In this document: piece by piece, positions 37,815-45,606 of the stretch | How positions within the stretch are numbered: position 1 is the first letter of the stretch | Layout: every line of letters begins with the position of its first letter | DNA from: Anaerophaga thermohalophila str. Valhall | GTDB lineage: Bacteria > Bacteroidota > Bacteroidia > Bacteroidales > Marinilabiliaceae | DNA length: 64,000 nucleotides | Assembly: GCF_000250735.1 (NCBI RefSeq) | Contig: NZ_AHZV01000211.1 | Span: forward strand, 1 to 64,000 | Direction of reading: 5' to 3' | Notes under the pieces: model-generated | The model's input: only the letters and a program-made list of their open reading frames with translations | Told to the model about the DNA's origin: nothing | Databases searched by the model: none | Program-made: the position numbers and the translations under genes

Positions 37815-38984
37815 TTATTCCAGAACAGATTTCCCCAACAAATCCCGCTTATTAGCAACCGGGTTGGCATACATCTCGAACAGTGTTTTTCTGAGGAAGT
37901 CTCTGTCTCCTTCCCCTCCTTCAATACGGTCGAGATGTTCTTCAATATAATCGAGGAATACCTGTTTTTCTTCGGATGAGTATTTATTGCTGTATTCGTT
38001 GTTTTCGTTGAGCATATCCCAGGCTACCCAGTTGCCGGGCCAGAGTTTGTAATTTTCATGTACATGTTTATCTATCAGCCGGGCCAGATATTCAAATTTT
38101 TCATTCTTGTTTTGTACATCTTTAATCTGGTCGAATTCATTTCCAATGGGCTGCCCGAAAGAAAAATGAACACGCCCTTTCCTGCCACTAAGGCCGGCAC
38201 CCATGTGTTTCAGGTCGTCCTCGGAGGTTTTGACATAATCGGGATTGTCGCGTTTGTGTTGAAACTCGAGCGCCTTGAGATAGTCGCAGGGGTCGTATTC
38301 ATAAGAAATAGAGACCGGCACAATTTTGAGTTCTTTGAAGTTTTCGGCCACCGATTCATTTTTTCCGCTGATATTCAGCATTTTTAGCAAGCTTAGCTGG
38401 GTTCTGTCGTTTCCGTCTTTCGAGCGGCCTTCGCGTTGAGCGATCCAAATACTGTTTCCAACCTTTGTAAGTGTATGTCTTATATATTCAGAAAGCAGGG
38501 TTGAATTTTCGAGCATTTGGCGAACCGGAAGATTTCGCTTTACGATGAAAGTACGGTTGAGTTTTACCAGATCGGTTATCCAGGGATAAATCAAGAGATT
38601 ATCTCCGATAGCAATTTCGGTAGTGTCAAAGCCATTCTCGAAAAGAATGACATTCAGTATGGCGGGATCAAGAACGATATCCCGATGATTGGAGATATAA
38701 AGATAGGCTTCATCCGGATTAAGATGATCCAGACCTTCGGAGGTTACTCCCCTGGTTGTGTTTTTGATGATTTCTTTGACATAGGGAGATATTACCTCCT
38801 GTTGAAATTGCCTGATGCTCTTGATTTGCATCATTTTGTCAAGGAATTTCTGAGCAGGCAATTCCGGATAAAGAAAACCGATGAGTTCAATGAATGAGGT
38901 CTCCTTTTTTAGTCGTTCAAATACCTGTTGAATTTCATGGTCCTGGTAGGGCCGTATCGATTCAAAATCCAGTTCTTTGGTCAT
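37815..38984 (-). CDS. PlsC-type acyltransferase family protein
   Basis: A 389-residue protein with the acyltransferase H-x4-D motif (ISNHRDIVLD, His100 and Asp105), followed by FIVKRNLPVRQML and the acceptor-site-like EGRSKDGNDRT. These are the 1-acylglycerol-3-phosphate acyltransferase blocks I-III. It is longer than PlsC and has about 80 residues before the motif, as in a group of Bacteroidota acyltransferases of unsettled substrate. Convergent with aspS. A TAATTTTG at 39007-39014 on the minus strand may be its -7 box. Confidence 0.8.
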   Translation of the reverse strand: MTKELDFESIRPYQDHEIQQVFERLKKETSFIELIGFLYPELPAQKFLDKMMQIKSIRQFQQEVISPYVKEIIKNTTRGVTSEGLDHLNPDEAYLYISNHRDIVLDPAILNVILFENGFDTTEIAIGDNLLIYPWITDLVKLNRTFIVKRNLPVRQMLENSTLLSEYIRHTLTKVGNSIWIAQREGRSKDGNDRTQLSLLKMLNISGKNESVAENFKELKIVPVSISYEYDPCDYLKALEFQHKRDNPDYVKTSEDDLKHMGAGLSGRKGRVHFSFGQPIGNEFDQIKDVQNKNEKFEYLARLIDKHVHENYKLWPGNWVAWDMLNENNEYSNKYSSEEKQVFLDYIEEHLDRIEGGEGDRDFLRKTLFEMYANPVANKRDLLGKSVLE

Positions 38985-39072
38985 TTTTGACTTTTTGGTT
39001 TATAGACAAAATTACTTAAACATGCCGGTTTTCGAAATTATAAGGTCTTTATATTTTTGATTATGGCGCTCT

Positions 39073-39423
39073 TCAGCTTTCTTCGTTGCAAAGAATATCC
39101 CAGTATTCCATGGCTTTGCGGGTGTGCGGAATTACAATTGTTCCGCCGACAATATTGGCGACGGAAAATATTTCCATCATTTCCGGTGTTGAAATTCCCT
39201 GTTCATAGCATTTTTCCAAATGATATTTTATGCAATCGTCGCATCTCAGCACCATTGATGCAACCAACCCGAGCATCTCTTTTGTCTTTTCCGGCAGCGC
39301 ACCTTCTTTGTAGGTGTTGGTGTCCAGATTGAATAACCGTTTCAACACAAGGTTATCGTGAGAAAGAATTCGTTCATTCATTCGGGAACGAAAGTCCCTG
39401 AATTTTTTTATCTGTTCGTTCAT
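39073..39423 (-). CDS. AhpD-like carboxymuconolactone decarboxylase family protein
   Basis: A 116-residue all-helical protein with the redox motif CDDC (Cys61, Cys64) followed by IKYH, the arrangement of AhpD-type alkylhydroperoxidases, and the helical GISTPEMMEIFSVANIVGG. It starts five bases after miaB and is read in the same direction, so it shares the miaB promoter. Activity as a peroxidase or as a different thiol-disulfide enzyme is not decided by sequence. Confidence 0.88.
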   Translation of the reverse strand: MNEQIKKFRDFRSRMNERILSHDNLVLKRLFNLDTNTYKEGALPEKTKEMLGLVASMVLRCDDCIKYHLEKCYEQGISTPEMMEIFSVANIVGGTIVIPHTRKAMEYWDILCNEES

Positions 39424-39428
39424 GGAGT

Positions 39429-40814
39429 TTATTTGTTTCCGGTTGGGATGCCTTTCAGAGTGGCTTGTGTAACTTCTGTAATTTTCACATTCACGATGTC
39501 GCCTGTTTTATAACCGCTTCTAGGGAAAACCACTACTTTATTCTGCGAAGTTCTGCCAACGAACTCGTCCTTCGACTTTTTGGAAATACTTTCTGTCAGT
39601 ACTTCAAATGTTTTGCCGATATCTTTTTGGTTGCTCCGGAGCGATAGTTGGTTCTGTAATTCAATAATTTCACTGAGCCGGCGACTTTTAACTTCTTCCG
39701 GTACATTGTCGGGCAACTTTTTTTGGGCATAGGTTCCCGGACGTTCGGAGTATTTAAACATATAAGCCATGTCGAAGCCCGCCCATGTCATAAGCTCCAG
39801 GGTTTGCCGGTGATCCTCTTCGGTTTCGGAATGGAAGCCGCAAAATACATCGGTTGTTATTCCACAGCCGGGGAGAATGTTTTTTATGGCTTCAACCCTT
39901 GATTTATACCATTCGGCAGTATATTTTCTGTTCATCAGATTCAATATCCTGCTCGATCCCGATTGCAGCGGTAAATGTATGTGTTTGCATAGATTCTGAT
40001 GACGGGCCATTACCTTCAGGGTGTCATCACTCATATCCTTTGGATGCGATGTGGTGAAGCGAATTCTGGTTTCAGGGAATTCCTTGGCCAGAAAATCCAG
40101 TAATTCCGGGAAATTCATAGTTGAGTTCTTCTCCTTGTAAAGGAAAGAATTTACGTTTTGTCCCAGAAGTGTGATTTCTTTATATCCTTTTTCTAAAAGG
40201 CCTTCAATTTCTTTTTTTATGCTGAGGGGGTCGCGGCTTCTTTCTCTTCCTCTTGTATAGGGAACCACGCAGTAGGTGCAAAAATTATTGCATCCGCGCA
40301 TAATGCTAACAAAAGCTGAAATTTTGTCGGGACCCAGTCTTTTGGGAATGATGTCGCGGTATGTTTCAGTTCTGGAAAGTTCAACATTTATGGCTTTTTG
40401 TCCCTTCTCGGCCATGCTTACAAGGTTGGGCAAGTCAAGATAAGCATCGGGGCCTGCCACCAGATCGGCTCCTTCTTCAAAAAGACTGTCTTTGACACGC
40501 TCTGCCATGCAGCCAATAATGCCCAATATGAGCCCGGGTTTTTTCTTTTTGAGTGCTTTTAATTCCTTAATACGCCCCAGTACTCTTTGCTCAGCGTTTT
40601 CACGAATAGAGCATGTATTGATAAATATGGCATCTGCCTGTGCGTATTCGGTTGTTGTTTCATAGCCGTCCATTTGCATCACGGAAGCCACTACTTCACT
40701 ATCGGCAAAATTCATCTGGCAGCCGTAAGTTTCTATGTATAATTTTTTTTCGTCCTTACCATACGACAGAACGGCCTCCATTGTATCAACGTTATGCTGT
40801 TTGCTGTTTTCCAT
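39429..40814 (-). CDS. miaB: tRNA-2-methylthio-N6-dimethylallyladenosine synthase
   Basis: Radical SAM methylthiotransferase acting at A37 of tRNAs reading UNN codons. The 461-residue protein has the N-terminal UPF0004 domain with Cys32, Cys68 and Cys102 (auxiliary cluster), the radical SAM motif CNNFCTYC (Cys175, 179, 182) and a C-terminal TRAM domain (about 390-457). Motif RGRERSRDP after the cluster is typical of MiaB rather than RimO or MtaB. A perfect promoter lies 20 bases upstream of the start codon. Confidence 0.96.
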   Translation of the reverse strand: MENSKQHNVDTMEAVLSYGKDEKKLYIETYGCQMNFADSEVVASVMQMDGYETTTEYAQADAIFINTCSIRENAEQRVLGRIKELKALKKKKPGLILGIIGCMAERVKDSLFEEGADLVAGPDAYLDLPNLVSMAEKGQKAINVELSRTETYRDIIPKRLGPDKISAFVSIMRGCNNFCTYCVVPYTRGRERSRDPLSIKKEIEGLLEKGYKEITLLGQNVNSFLYKEKNSTMNFPELLDFLAKEFPETRIRFTTSHPKDMSDDTLKVMARHQNLCKHIHLPLQSGSSRILNLMNRKYTAEWYKSRVEAIKNILPGCGITTDVFCGFHSETEEDHRQTLELMTWAGFDMAYMFKYSERPGTYAQKKLPDNVPEEVKSRRLSEIIELQNQLSLRSNQKDIGKTFEVLTESISKKSKDEFVGRTSQNKVVVFPRSGYKTGDIVNVKITEVTQATLKGIPTGNK

Positions 40815-40833
40815 TGCAAAATTTATGAGGGTG

Positions 40834-40864
40834 CAAATTTAATGTTTATGCATGGTTTCCCCAA
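40834..40864 (-). promoter_or_regulatory. Promoter of miaB-ahpD
   Basis: Minus strand TTG, exactly 20 bases, TAAATTTG. The predicted start point is about 14 bases before the miaB ATG. Confidence 0.8.
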
Positions 40865-40922
40865 GTAATTGTAAAGTAGATGAATTACGCTTTTAAGTCG
40901 TAAGATGAATAATATCAGTTGC

Positions 40923-40953
40923 TTGTGTGGATTTTCCGTTTTTCGTACCTTTG
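40923..40953 (+). promoter_or_regulatory. Promoter upstream of yebC
   Basis: TTG, exactly 20 bases, TACCTTTG, a perfect match. Transcription would start near 40960, leaving an unusually long leader before the yebC ATG at 41139. Confidence 0.7.
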
Positions 40954-41138
40954 CATTCCGTTTTAGCCGGTTTTGTGAAATACAGCCTGAAATAAAAGGT
41001 TTACAGGTGCTTTTTCAATAATATTTTGCCGGATTAAAGAAAAAAATCTGAAAATATAGCGATCTATTGATCTAAAGCTCGGGCGATCTGTAGTGAAATG
41101 TGGAACGAACTATTAATCAATAAAAAACAAATTACTAT

Positions 41139-41891
41139 ATGGCTGGACACAGTAAATGGGCAAATATAAAACATCGCAAAGGGGCCCAGGATGCAAAAAG
41201 AGCAAAAATGTTTACCCGGATAACCAAGGAAATTCAGGTTGCAGTAAAAGAAGGTGGCCCCGATCCCGAAACCAATCCAAGGCTCCGGTTGGCGGTGCAA
41301 AATGCACGATCGGTCAATATGCCTAAAGACAACATTAACAGGGCTATTGCTAAGGCTGCTGAAGTTGGAGGCGAAAGTTTTCAGGAAATCACTTTCGAAG
41401 GTTACGGCCCGGGAGGCGTTGCTGTTTTTTTGGAGTGCATGACCGATAATAATAACAGGACGGTGGGTGCTGTTCGTTCCATCTTTAACAAGAGGGGGGG
41501 GAGTCTTGGAACAAATGGATCACTGAGTTTCCTTTTTGATCGCAAGGGGGTTTTTCAGATTGTAAAAAGGGACGATATGGACCTTGAGGAACTGGAACTT
41601 GAACTTATCGATGCAGGGGCTCAGGAGATAGAGATGGACGACGAGCTGATTGTAGTTACAACTGAAATGGAGGATTTTGGAGCCGTTCAGAAGAAACTGG
41701 ACGAACTGGGCGTTCAGGTTGAAAATGCAAGCCTTCAGAGAATTCCTAACAGCTATAAAGAATTGGATCTGGAGACGGCAAAAAAGTTCCTTCGCATGAT
41801 AGATGAATTTGAAGATAATGAAGATGTTCAGAATGTTTATCACAATCTTGAAATGACCGATGAACTTGCAAAAACACTTGAGTCAGAGTGA
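41139..41891 (+). CDS. yebC: YebC/PmpR family protein
   Basis: Conserved protein of the YebC/TACO1 family (DUF28); members act as transcriptional regulators or as helpers of translation through proline stretches. The 250-residue chain opens with the hallmark MAGHSKWANIKHRKGAQDAK, followed by RLAVQNARSVNMPKDNI and GYGPGGVAVFLECMTDN. The length is normal. It has its own promoter and a long leader. The next gene is separated by an R1 repeat. Confidence 0.95.
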   Translation: MAGHSKWANIKHRKGAQDAKRAKMFTRITKEIQVAVKEGGPDPETNPRLRLAVQNARSVNMPKDNINRAIAKAAEVGGESFQEITFEGYGPGGVAVFLECMTDNNNRTVGAVRSIFNKRGGSLGTNGSLSFLFDRKGVFQIVKRDDMDLEELELELIDAGAQEIEMDDELIVVTTEMEDFGAVQKKLDELGVQVENASLQRIPNSYKELDLETAKKFLRMIDEFEDNEDVQNVYHNLEMTDELAKTLESE

Positions 41892-41949
41892 GAATTTTCG
41901 GGTCTTATGCAACTACTTTATAGTATATTACGTATATTAGGTCGTTGTA

Positions 41950-42079
41950 ATTAGTCCGTCCGTAAAGTACAATTTGCTGCGGTACGCTTGCCGCTAAAAA
42001 CGCAGCTTACTCATCCTACATGAGTGATTTTCGGACGAGCGTAACACAGCAAAAGGTACTTTACGGACAGACACTAATT
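41950..42079. repeat. R1 repeat, short palindromic copy
   Basis: AATTAGTCCGTCCGTAAAGTAC at the left (shown in parts: AATTAGT, CCGTCCGTAAAGTAC) pairs with GTACTTTACGGACAGACAC and CTAATT at the right. About 130 bp with imperfect inverted halves of 60 bp. It lacks the extra AGTAGGAA hairpin of the longer copies. Confidence 0.8.
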
Positions 42080-42092
42080 AAATTTTATACGA

Positions 42093-42932
42093 ATGAAAAG
42101 AATACTTGTACCCATTGATTTTTCAGAGAACTCTGTGTTTGCTCTCCAGGTGGCTGTTGAACTTTCCAATCAGCTTCATTCAGCATTGAGGATTATTCAT
42201 GTTCAGACCGGTCAGAAATACGCACCCGAATTTTTAGGAGATAATCCCGAGTCCCGGTTAATGGGTCAGGCAGGACAGTGGCTTGAGCATCTGATTGAGA
42301 GATTTTCAGGGGATTACAGGGTTTACAATGGTGAGTTCGACTATAAAATACGTGAAGGAAATGTTGTCCGGGAAATTAACAATCAGGCCAGATACGATGA
42401 TGCTTCATTAATTGTAGTGGGAACTCATGGTGTTTCAGGGGTTGAAGACAAATGGCTTGGAAGTAATGCCTATCGTTTGGTTTCGCATGCACCCTGCCCT
42501 GTTCTTACCATCAGGAAAGAGATGAAATGGGAATCACCACATAAAATCTTATTGCCGCTTGACGATAATAAACTGACGCGTAAGATTGTGCCGATTGTTA
42601 CGGGATTTGCCAAACTTCTGAAAGCTGGTATAGAGATTATTGCTCTTCAGAAAAAATCAAAGTGGCTGATTCCCGGCCGAAGCGATATATATGCAAAACA
42701 GGCTGAAAGATACATAAAAAGCAACACCGATTTGGATGTCAACATTGTGCCGTTTCGTTGGGGAGGGCAGGCCAAAAACATCCTCGAACTAGCGCACAAT
42801 AAATCTGCTACAGTGATAGCCATTCATCTTAATAAGTCCATTCATCCTTTTGAGAGTTTCTTCAGGCCTTTTGCAAATGAGCTTCTCAATATTTCAGATA
42901 TCCCGGTACTGGTTGTTCCTGTAAAGGAATAA
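42093..42932 (+). CDS. Universal stress protein, tandem UspA domains
   Basis: A 279-residue protein with two Usp folds. The first (1-145) begins KRILVPIDFSENSVFAL and keeps the ATP-binding pattern VVGTHGVSGVEDKWLGSNAY followed by RLVSHAPCPVLTI. The second (150-279, from HKILLPLDDNK) lacks the glycine-rich loop, so probably only the first binds nucleotide. It starts 13 bases after an R1 repeat, whose right end therefore forms its upstream region. Confidence 0.92.
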   Translation: MKRILVPIDFSENSVFALQVAVELSNQLHSALRIIHVQTGQKYAPEFLGDNPESRLMGQAGQWLEHLIERFSGDYRVYNGEFDYKIREGNVVREINNQARYDDASLIVVGTHGVSGVEDKWLGSNAYRLVSHAPCPVLTIRKEMKWESPHKILLPLDDNKLTRKIVPIVTGFAKLLKAGIEIIALQKKSKWLIPGRSDIYAKQAERYIKSNTDLDVNIVPFRWGGQAKNILELAHNKSATVIAIHLNKSIHPFESFFRPFANELLNISDIPVLVVPVKE

Positions 42933-42938
42933 AAATTG

Positions 42939-42946
42939 TACCTTTG
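42939..42946 (+). promoter_or_regulatory. Promoter -7 element for the SPOR gene
   Basis: TACCTTTG matches TAnnTTTG 20 bases before the ATG at 42966. The nearest upstream TTG is at 23 rather than 20 bases. Confidence 0.5.
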
Positions 42947-42965
42947 CGATCAAAAGAAAATCAGC

Positions 42966-43439
42966 ATGAAGCGTTATTCATTAGCAGCTGTCTTTTTGAT
43001 TGTGATTGTTTTTGAAGGGATAGCCCAGTTGCCCGGCGGAAATTTGTCTTCCGAAACGGATATTTTTGACCGGTTAGAAAAGACCGAGGATGGTAAAGGC
43101 ATTATCACCATTGAACAGTCGGAACGAATGGAAGGTCTGGTTGCGACCCATATCGCGATGAACAGGAGGACTGCCGGAGTGGAAGGTTTCAGGGTTCAGT
43201 TATTCAGCGGAGTTGGAAGCAAAGCACGCCAGGAGGCTCTTGATGTAAAAGCCAAAGTTTTATCGGAATTTCCCGATGAGCGCATTTTTATAGAATACAG
43301 CGCTCCCTTTTGGCGTGTTCGAGTGGGGAGTTTCAGGCACAAACATGAAGCTTTACCTTTGCTTGAAAAACTCAGGAAATTATTTCCTGCCTGTTATGTG
43401 GTAAAGACCAATGATATTCCTTTAAGAGCTTTTAAATAA
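42966..43439 (+). CDS. SPOR-domain secreted protein
   Basis: Start taken at MKRYSLAAVFLIVIVFEGIA, a clear signal peptide; the ten residues before it in the same frame are leader. The mature part has a 40-residue linker and a SPOR domain (about 72-150: FRVQLFSGVGSKARQEALDV, FWRVRVGSFRHKHEALPLL), which binds peptidoglycan stripped of stem peptides, often at the division site. 157 residues in total. It ends in a strong terminator and precedes the purF-like gene. Confidence 0.9.
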   Translation: MKRYSLAAVFLIVIVFEGIAQLPGGNLSSETDIFDRLEKTEDGKGIITIEQSERMEGLVATHIAMNRRTAGVEGFRVQLFSGVGSKARQEALDVKAKVLSEFPDERIFIEYSAPFWRVRVGSFRHKHEALPLLEKLRKLFPACYVVKTNDIPLRAFK

Positions 43440-43445
43440 ACGCAG

Positions 43446-43473
43446 GCCCGTTTGTGCTCCAACGGGCTTTTTT
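43446..43473 (+). terminator. Terminator of the SPOR gene
   Basis: GCCCGTT and AACGGGC form a seven-base-pair stem with an eight-base loop, followed by six T. It lies directly upstream of the purF-like promoter. Confidence 0.9.
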
Positions 43474-43478
43474 GTTGA

Positions 43479-43509
43479 TTGGTCTTTTCGATAAATTGCA
43501 ATAAATTTG
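43479..43509 (+). promoter_or_regulatory. Promoter of the purF-like gene
   Basis: TTG, exactly 20 bases, TAAATTTG. The predicted start point is about 17 bases before the ATG at 43532. Confidence 0.8.
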
Positions 43510-43531
43510 CATCTTCTTTTCTGAAATAAAT

Positions 43532-45436
43532 ATGAGCGACCAGGTAAAACACGAGTGTGGCATTGTGCTGATCCGGCTTTTGAAACCGCTGAATTATTAC
43601 CAGAAGAAATATGGTTCATGGAGATACGGTTTGAATAAGTTGTATCTTCTTATGGAGAAACAGCACAATCGTGGTCAGGACGGGGCAGGGGTTGTAAGTT
43701 TGAAATTTAACCAGCCACCCGGGAAGAAGTATCTTTCCCGTCAGCGCTCCAACGAGGGCAATCCTATTCAGGAAGTCTTTTCTGCCATCCACAGTAATTT
43801 CGATGCGGTATATGAACATCATCCGGAATTATTAAATGATCCGGTTTGGGCAAAGGAGAATCTTCCTTTTGCAGGGGAACTGTATCTGGGGCATCTTCGA
43901 TATGGTACTTTCGGTAACAACAGTATTGATTATGTCCATCCCGTAATGCGCGAAAACAACTGGCGTTCAAGGAACCTTGTGCTGGCCGGAAATTTTAATC
44001 TTACCAATGTTGATGAGATATTTAAGACGCTCATTGAACTTGGTCAGCATCCCAAAGATTATACCGATACGGAGTCGATGCTCGAAAATATGGGGCACTT
44101 TCTTGATGAGGAAAACCAGTTGCTGTTCAGGCAGTTCAAAAACGAGGGTTTTTCGAATAAAGAAATATCCGCCCTGATAGAACGCGACCTCGATATAAGA
44201 AAGGTGCTGGAAAGGTCGAGCCGGCGCTGGGATGGGGGATATGTTATAGCCGGCTTGCTCGGACACGGCGATGCTTTTGTAACCCGCGATCCATGGGGTA
44301 TCCGGCCGGCATCCTATTATGCCGATGATGAGCTGGTTGTTGTTGCTTCAGAGAGACCTGTTATCCAAACGGCTTTAAACATTCGTTCGGTTGAGGTCAA
44401 AGAATTACAACCCGGTCATGCGTTGATTATCAAAAAAGACGGCCGCATCAGTGAAGAAATGGTGGCTGTCCCACAAACAAGAAAATCGTGCTCCTTCGAG
44501 AGGATATATTTTTCGCGCGGAAGCGATCGTGATATTTATAAGGAACGGAAAGAACTGGGACGATTGCTATCTCCGATTATTCTTGATAAAATAGAATGGG
44601 ACCTTGAAAATACGGTCTTTTCATATATCCCGAATACTGCCGAAACGGCATTTTACGGGATGATGGAAGGCATACGCGAACATCTGGACAAGGTAAAAGC
44701 CAATCGGATTCTTGCTTTGAAACAGGAAGACCTGACCAAAGATAAGGTGACGGAAATTCTTGCTCTTGAACCCCGTATTGAGAAAGTGGCCATTAAAGAT
44801 GTAAAAATGCGCACATTCATTGCAGACGACAACAGTCGCGATGACCTGGTGGCGCACGTTTATGATGTTACATACGGAATTGTTAAAAACAGGGTGGATA
44901 CTCTGGTCATCATTGACGATTCTATTGTGAGAGGCACTACATTAAAACGGAGCATTCTCAAAATTTTAGACAGGCTGCATCCGAAAAAAATTATTATTAT
45001 TTCCTCTGCTCCGCAAATCCGTTATCCCGATTGTTATGGAATCGATATGGCAAGGTTAAAGGATTTTTGCGCTTTTTCAGCTGCTATTGAGCTTTTAAAA
45101 GATTCGGGCCGTGGTCATGTCATCGATGAGGTTTACAGGCAGTGTAAGGAACAGCAATATCTGCCAAAGGAAGAAATTGTGAATTACGTTAAGGAAATTT
45201 ACAGACCTTTTACCGATGAACAGATATCTTCAAAAATAGCAGAAATGCTAAAGCCGGAAGATATTGATGCAGAAGTGGAGATTGTTTATCAGACAGTTGA
45301 AAATCTTCATAAAGCCTGCCCCAATGATCAGGGCGATTGGTATTTTACTGGAAATTATCCTACTCCCGGGGGTAATAAAGTGGTGAATACTTCCTTCATC
45401 AATTTCATTGAAGGGATTAACGGAAGGGCCTATTGA
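43532..45436 (+). CDS. Amidophosphoribosyltransferase-like protein (long PurF homologue)
   Basis: PurF makes phosphoribosylamine from PRPP and glutamine in purine synthesis. Here Cys9 (HECGIVLI) is the candidate glutaminase nucleophile if the N-terminus is processed. HNRGQDGAGVVSL follows, and the PRPP-binding loop is VIIDDSIVRGTTLKRS. The chain is 634 residues, 130-150 longer than normal PurF, with an insertion around residues 70-200. Long homologues of this kind are known in Bacteroidota, often beside a regular PurF, so the exact role is uncertain. A terminator precedes it and an R1 repeat begins at its stop codon. Confidence 0.85.
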   Translation: MSDQVKHECGIVLIRLLKPLNYYQKKYGSWRYGLNKLYLLMEKQHNRGQDGAGVVSLKFNQPPGKKYLSRQRSNEGNPIQEVFSAIHSNFDAVYEHHPELLNDPVWAKENLPFAGELYLGHLRYGTFGNNSIDYVHPVMRENNWRSRNLVLAGNFNLTNVDEIFKTLIELGQHPKDYTDTESMLENMGHFLDEENQLLFRQFKNEGFSNKEISALIERDLDIRKVLERSSRRWDGGYVIAGLLGHGDAFVTRDPWGIRPASYYADDELVVVASERPVIQTALNIRSVEVKELQPGHALIIKKDGRISEEMVAVPQTRKSCSFERIYFSRGSDRDIYKERKELGRLLSPIILDKIEWDLENTVFSYIPNTAETAFYGMMEGIREHLDKVKANRILALKQEDLTKDKVTEILALEPRIEKVAIKDVKMRTFIADDNSRDDLVAHVYDVTYGIVKNRVDTLVIIDDSIVRGTTLKRSILKILDRLHPKKIIIISSAPQIRYPDCYGIDMARLKDFCAFSAAIELLKDSGRGHVIDEVYRQCKEQQYLPKEEIVNYVKEIYRPFTDEQISSKIAEMLKPEDIDAEVEIVYQTVENLHKACPNDQGDWYFTGNYPTPGGNKVVNTSFINFIEGINGRAY

Positions 45437-45606
45437 TTAGTGTCTGTCCATAAAGTGCCATTTACTGTGTTACGCTCGTCCGAAAATTACTCATTTACGA
45501 TGAGTAAACTCTGTATTTTCGGACTTCGCAAGCCTTGTAAATGACACTTTCTGAACAGACACATGACCAGAAACGACTTTTGCGTAATTTATAGACGGCC
45601 ACTAAT
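45436..45606. repeat. R1 repeat, full copy between convergent genes
   Basis: Starts ATTAGTGTCTGTCCATAAAG directly at the purF-like stop and ends ATAGACGGCCACTAATT, about 170 bp. The halves pair around TTTACGATGAGTAAA. The right terminus CACTAATT supplies the stop codon (CTA, read as TAG on the minus strand) of the serine hydrolase gene. Confidence 0.85.

Larger units (their letters stand above)
40815..41138. other. Divergent promoter region miaB / yebC
   Basis: 324 bp with two perfect promoters pointing outwards (40834-40864 minus, 40923-40953 plus). The yebC transcript would carry a leader of about 180 bases (40960-41138) with three GATCT boxes between 41062 and 41090. A 23-codon frame starting ATG 41098 overlaps the yebC start and may be chance. 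Confidence 0.6.

Noticed and set aside
41098-41169. 23-codon frame overlapping the yebC start as a leader peptide gene
   Set aside because: Too short to judge and without a ribosome-binding site; kept only as part of the leader observation.
45436-45606. R1 element as an insertion sequence with its own transposase
   Set aside because: All copies are under 175 bp and contain no open frame, so at most they are non-autonomous.
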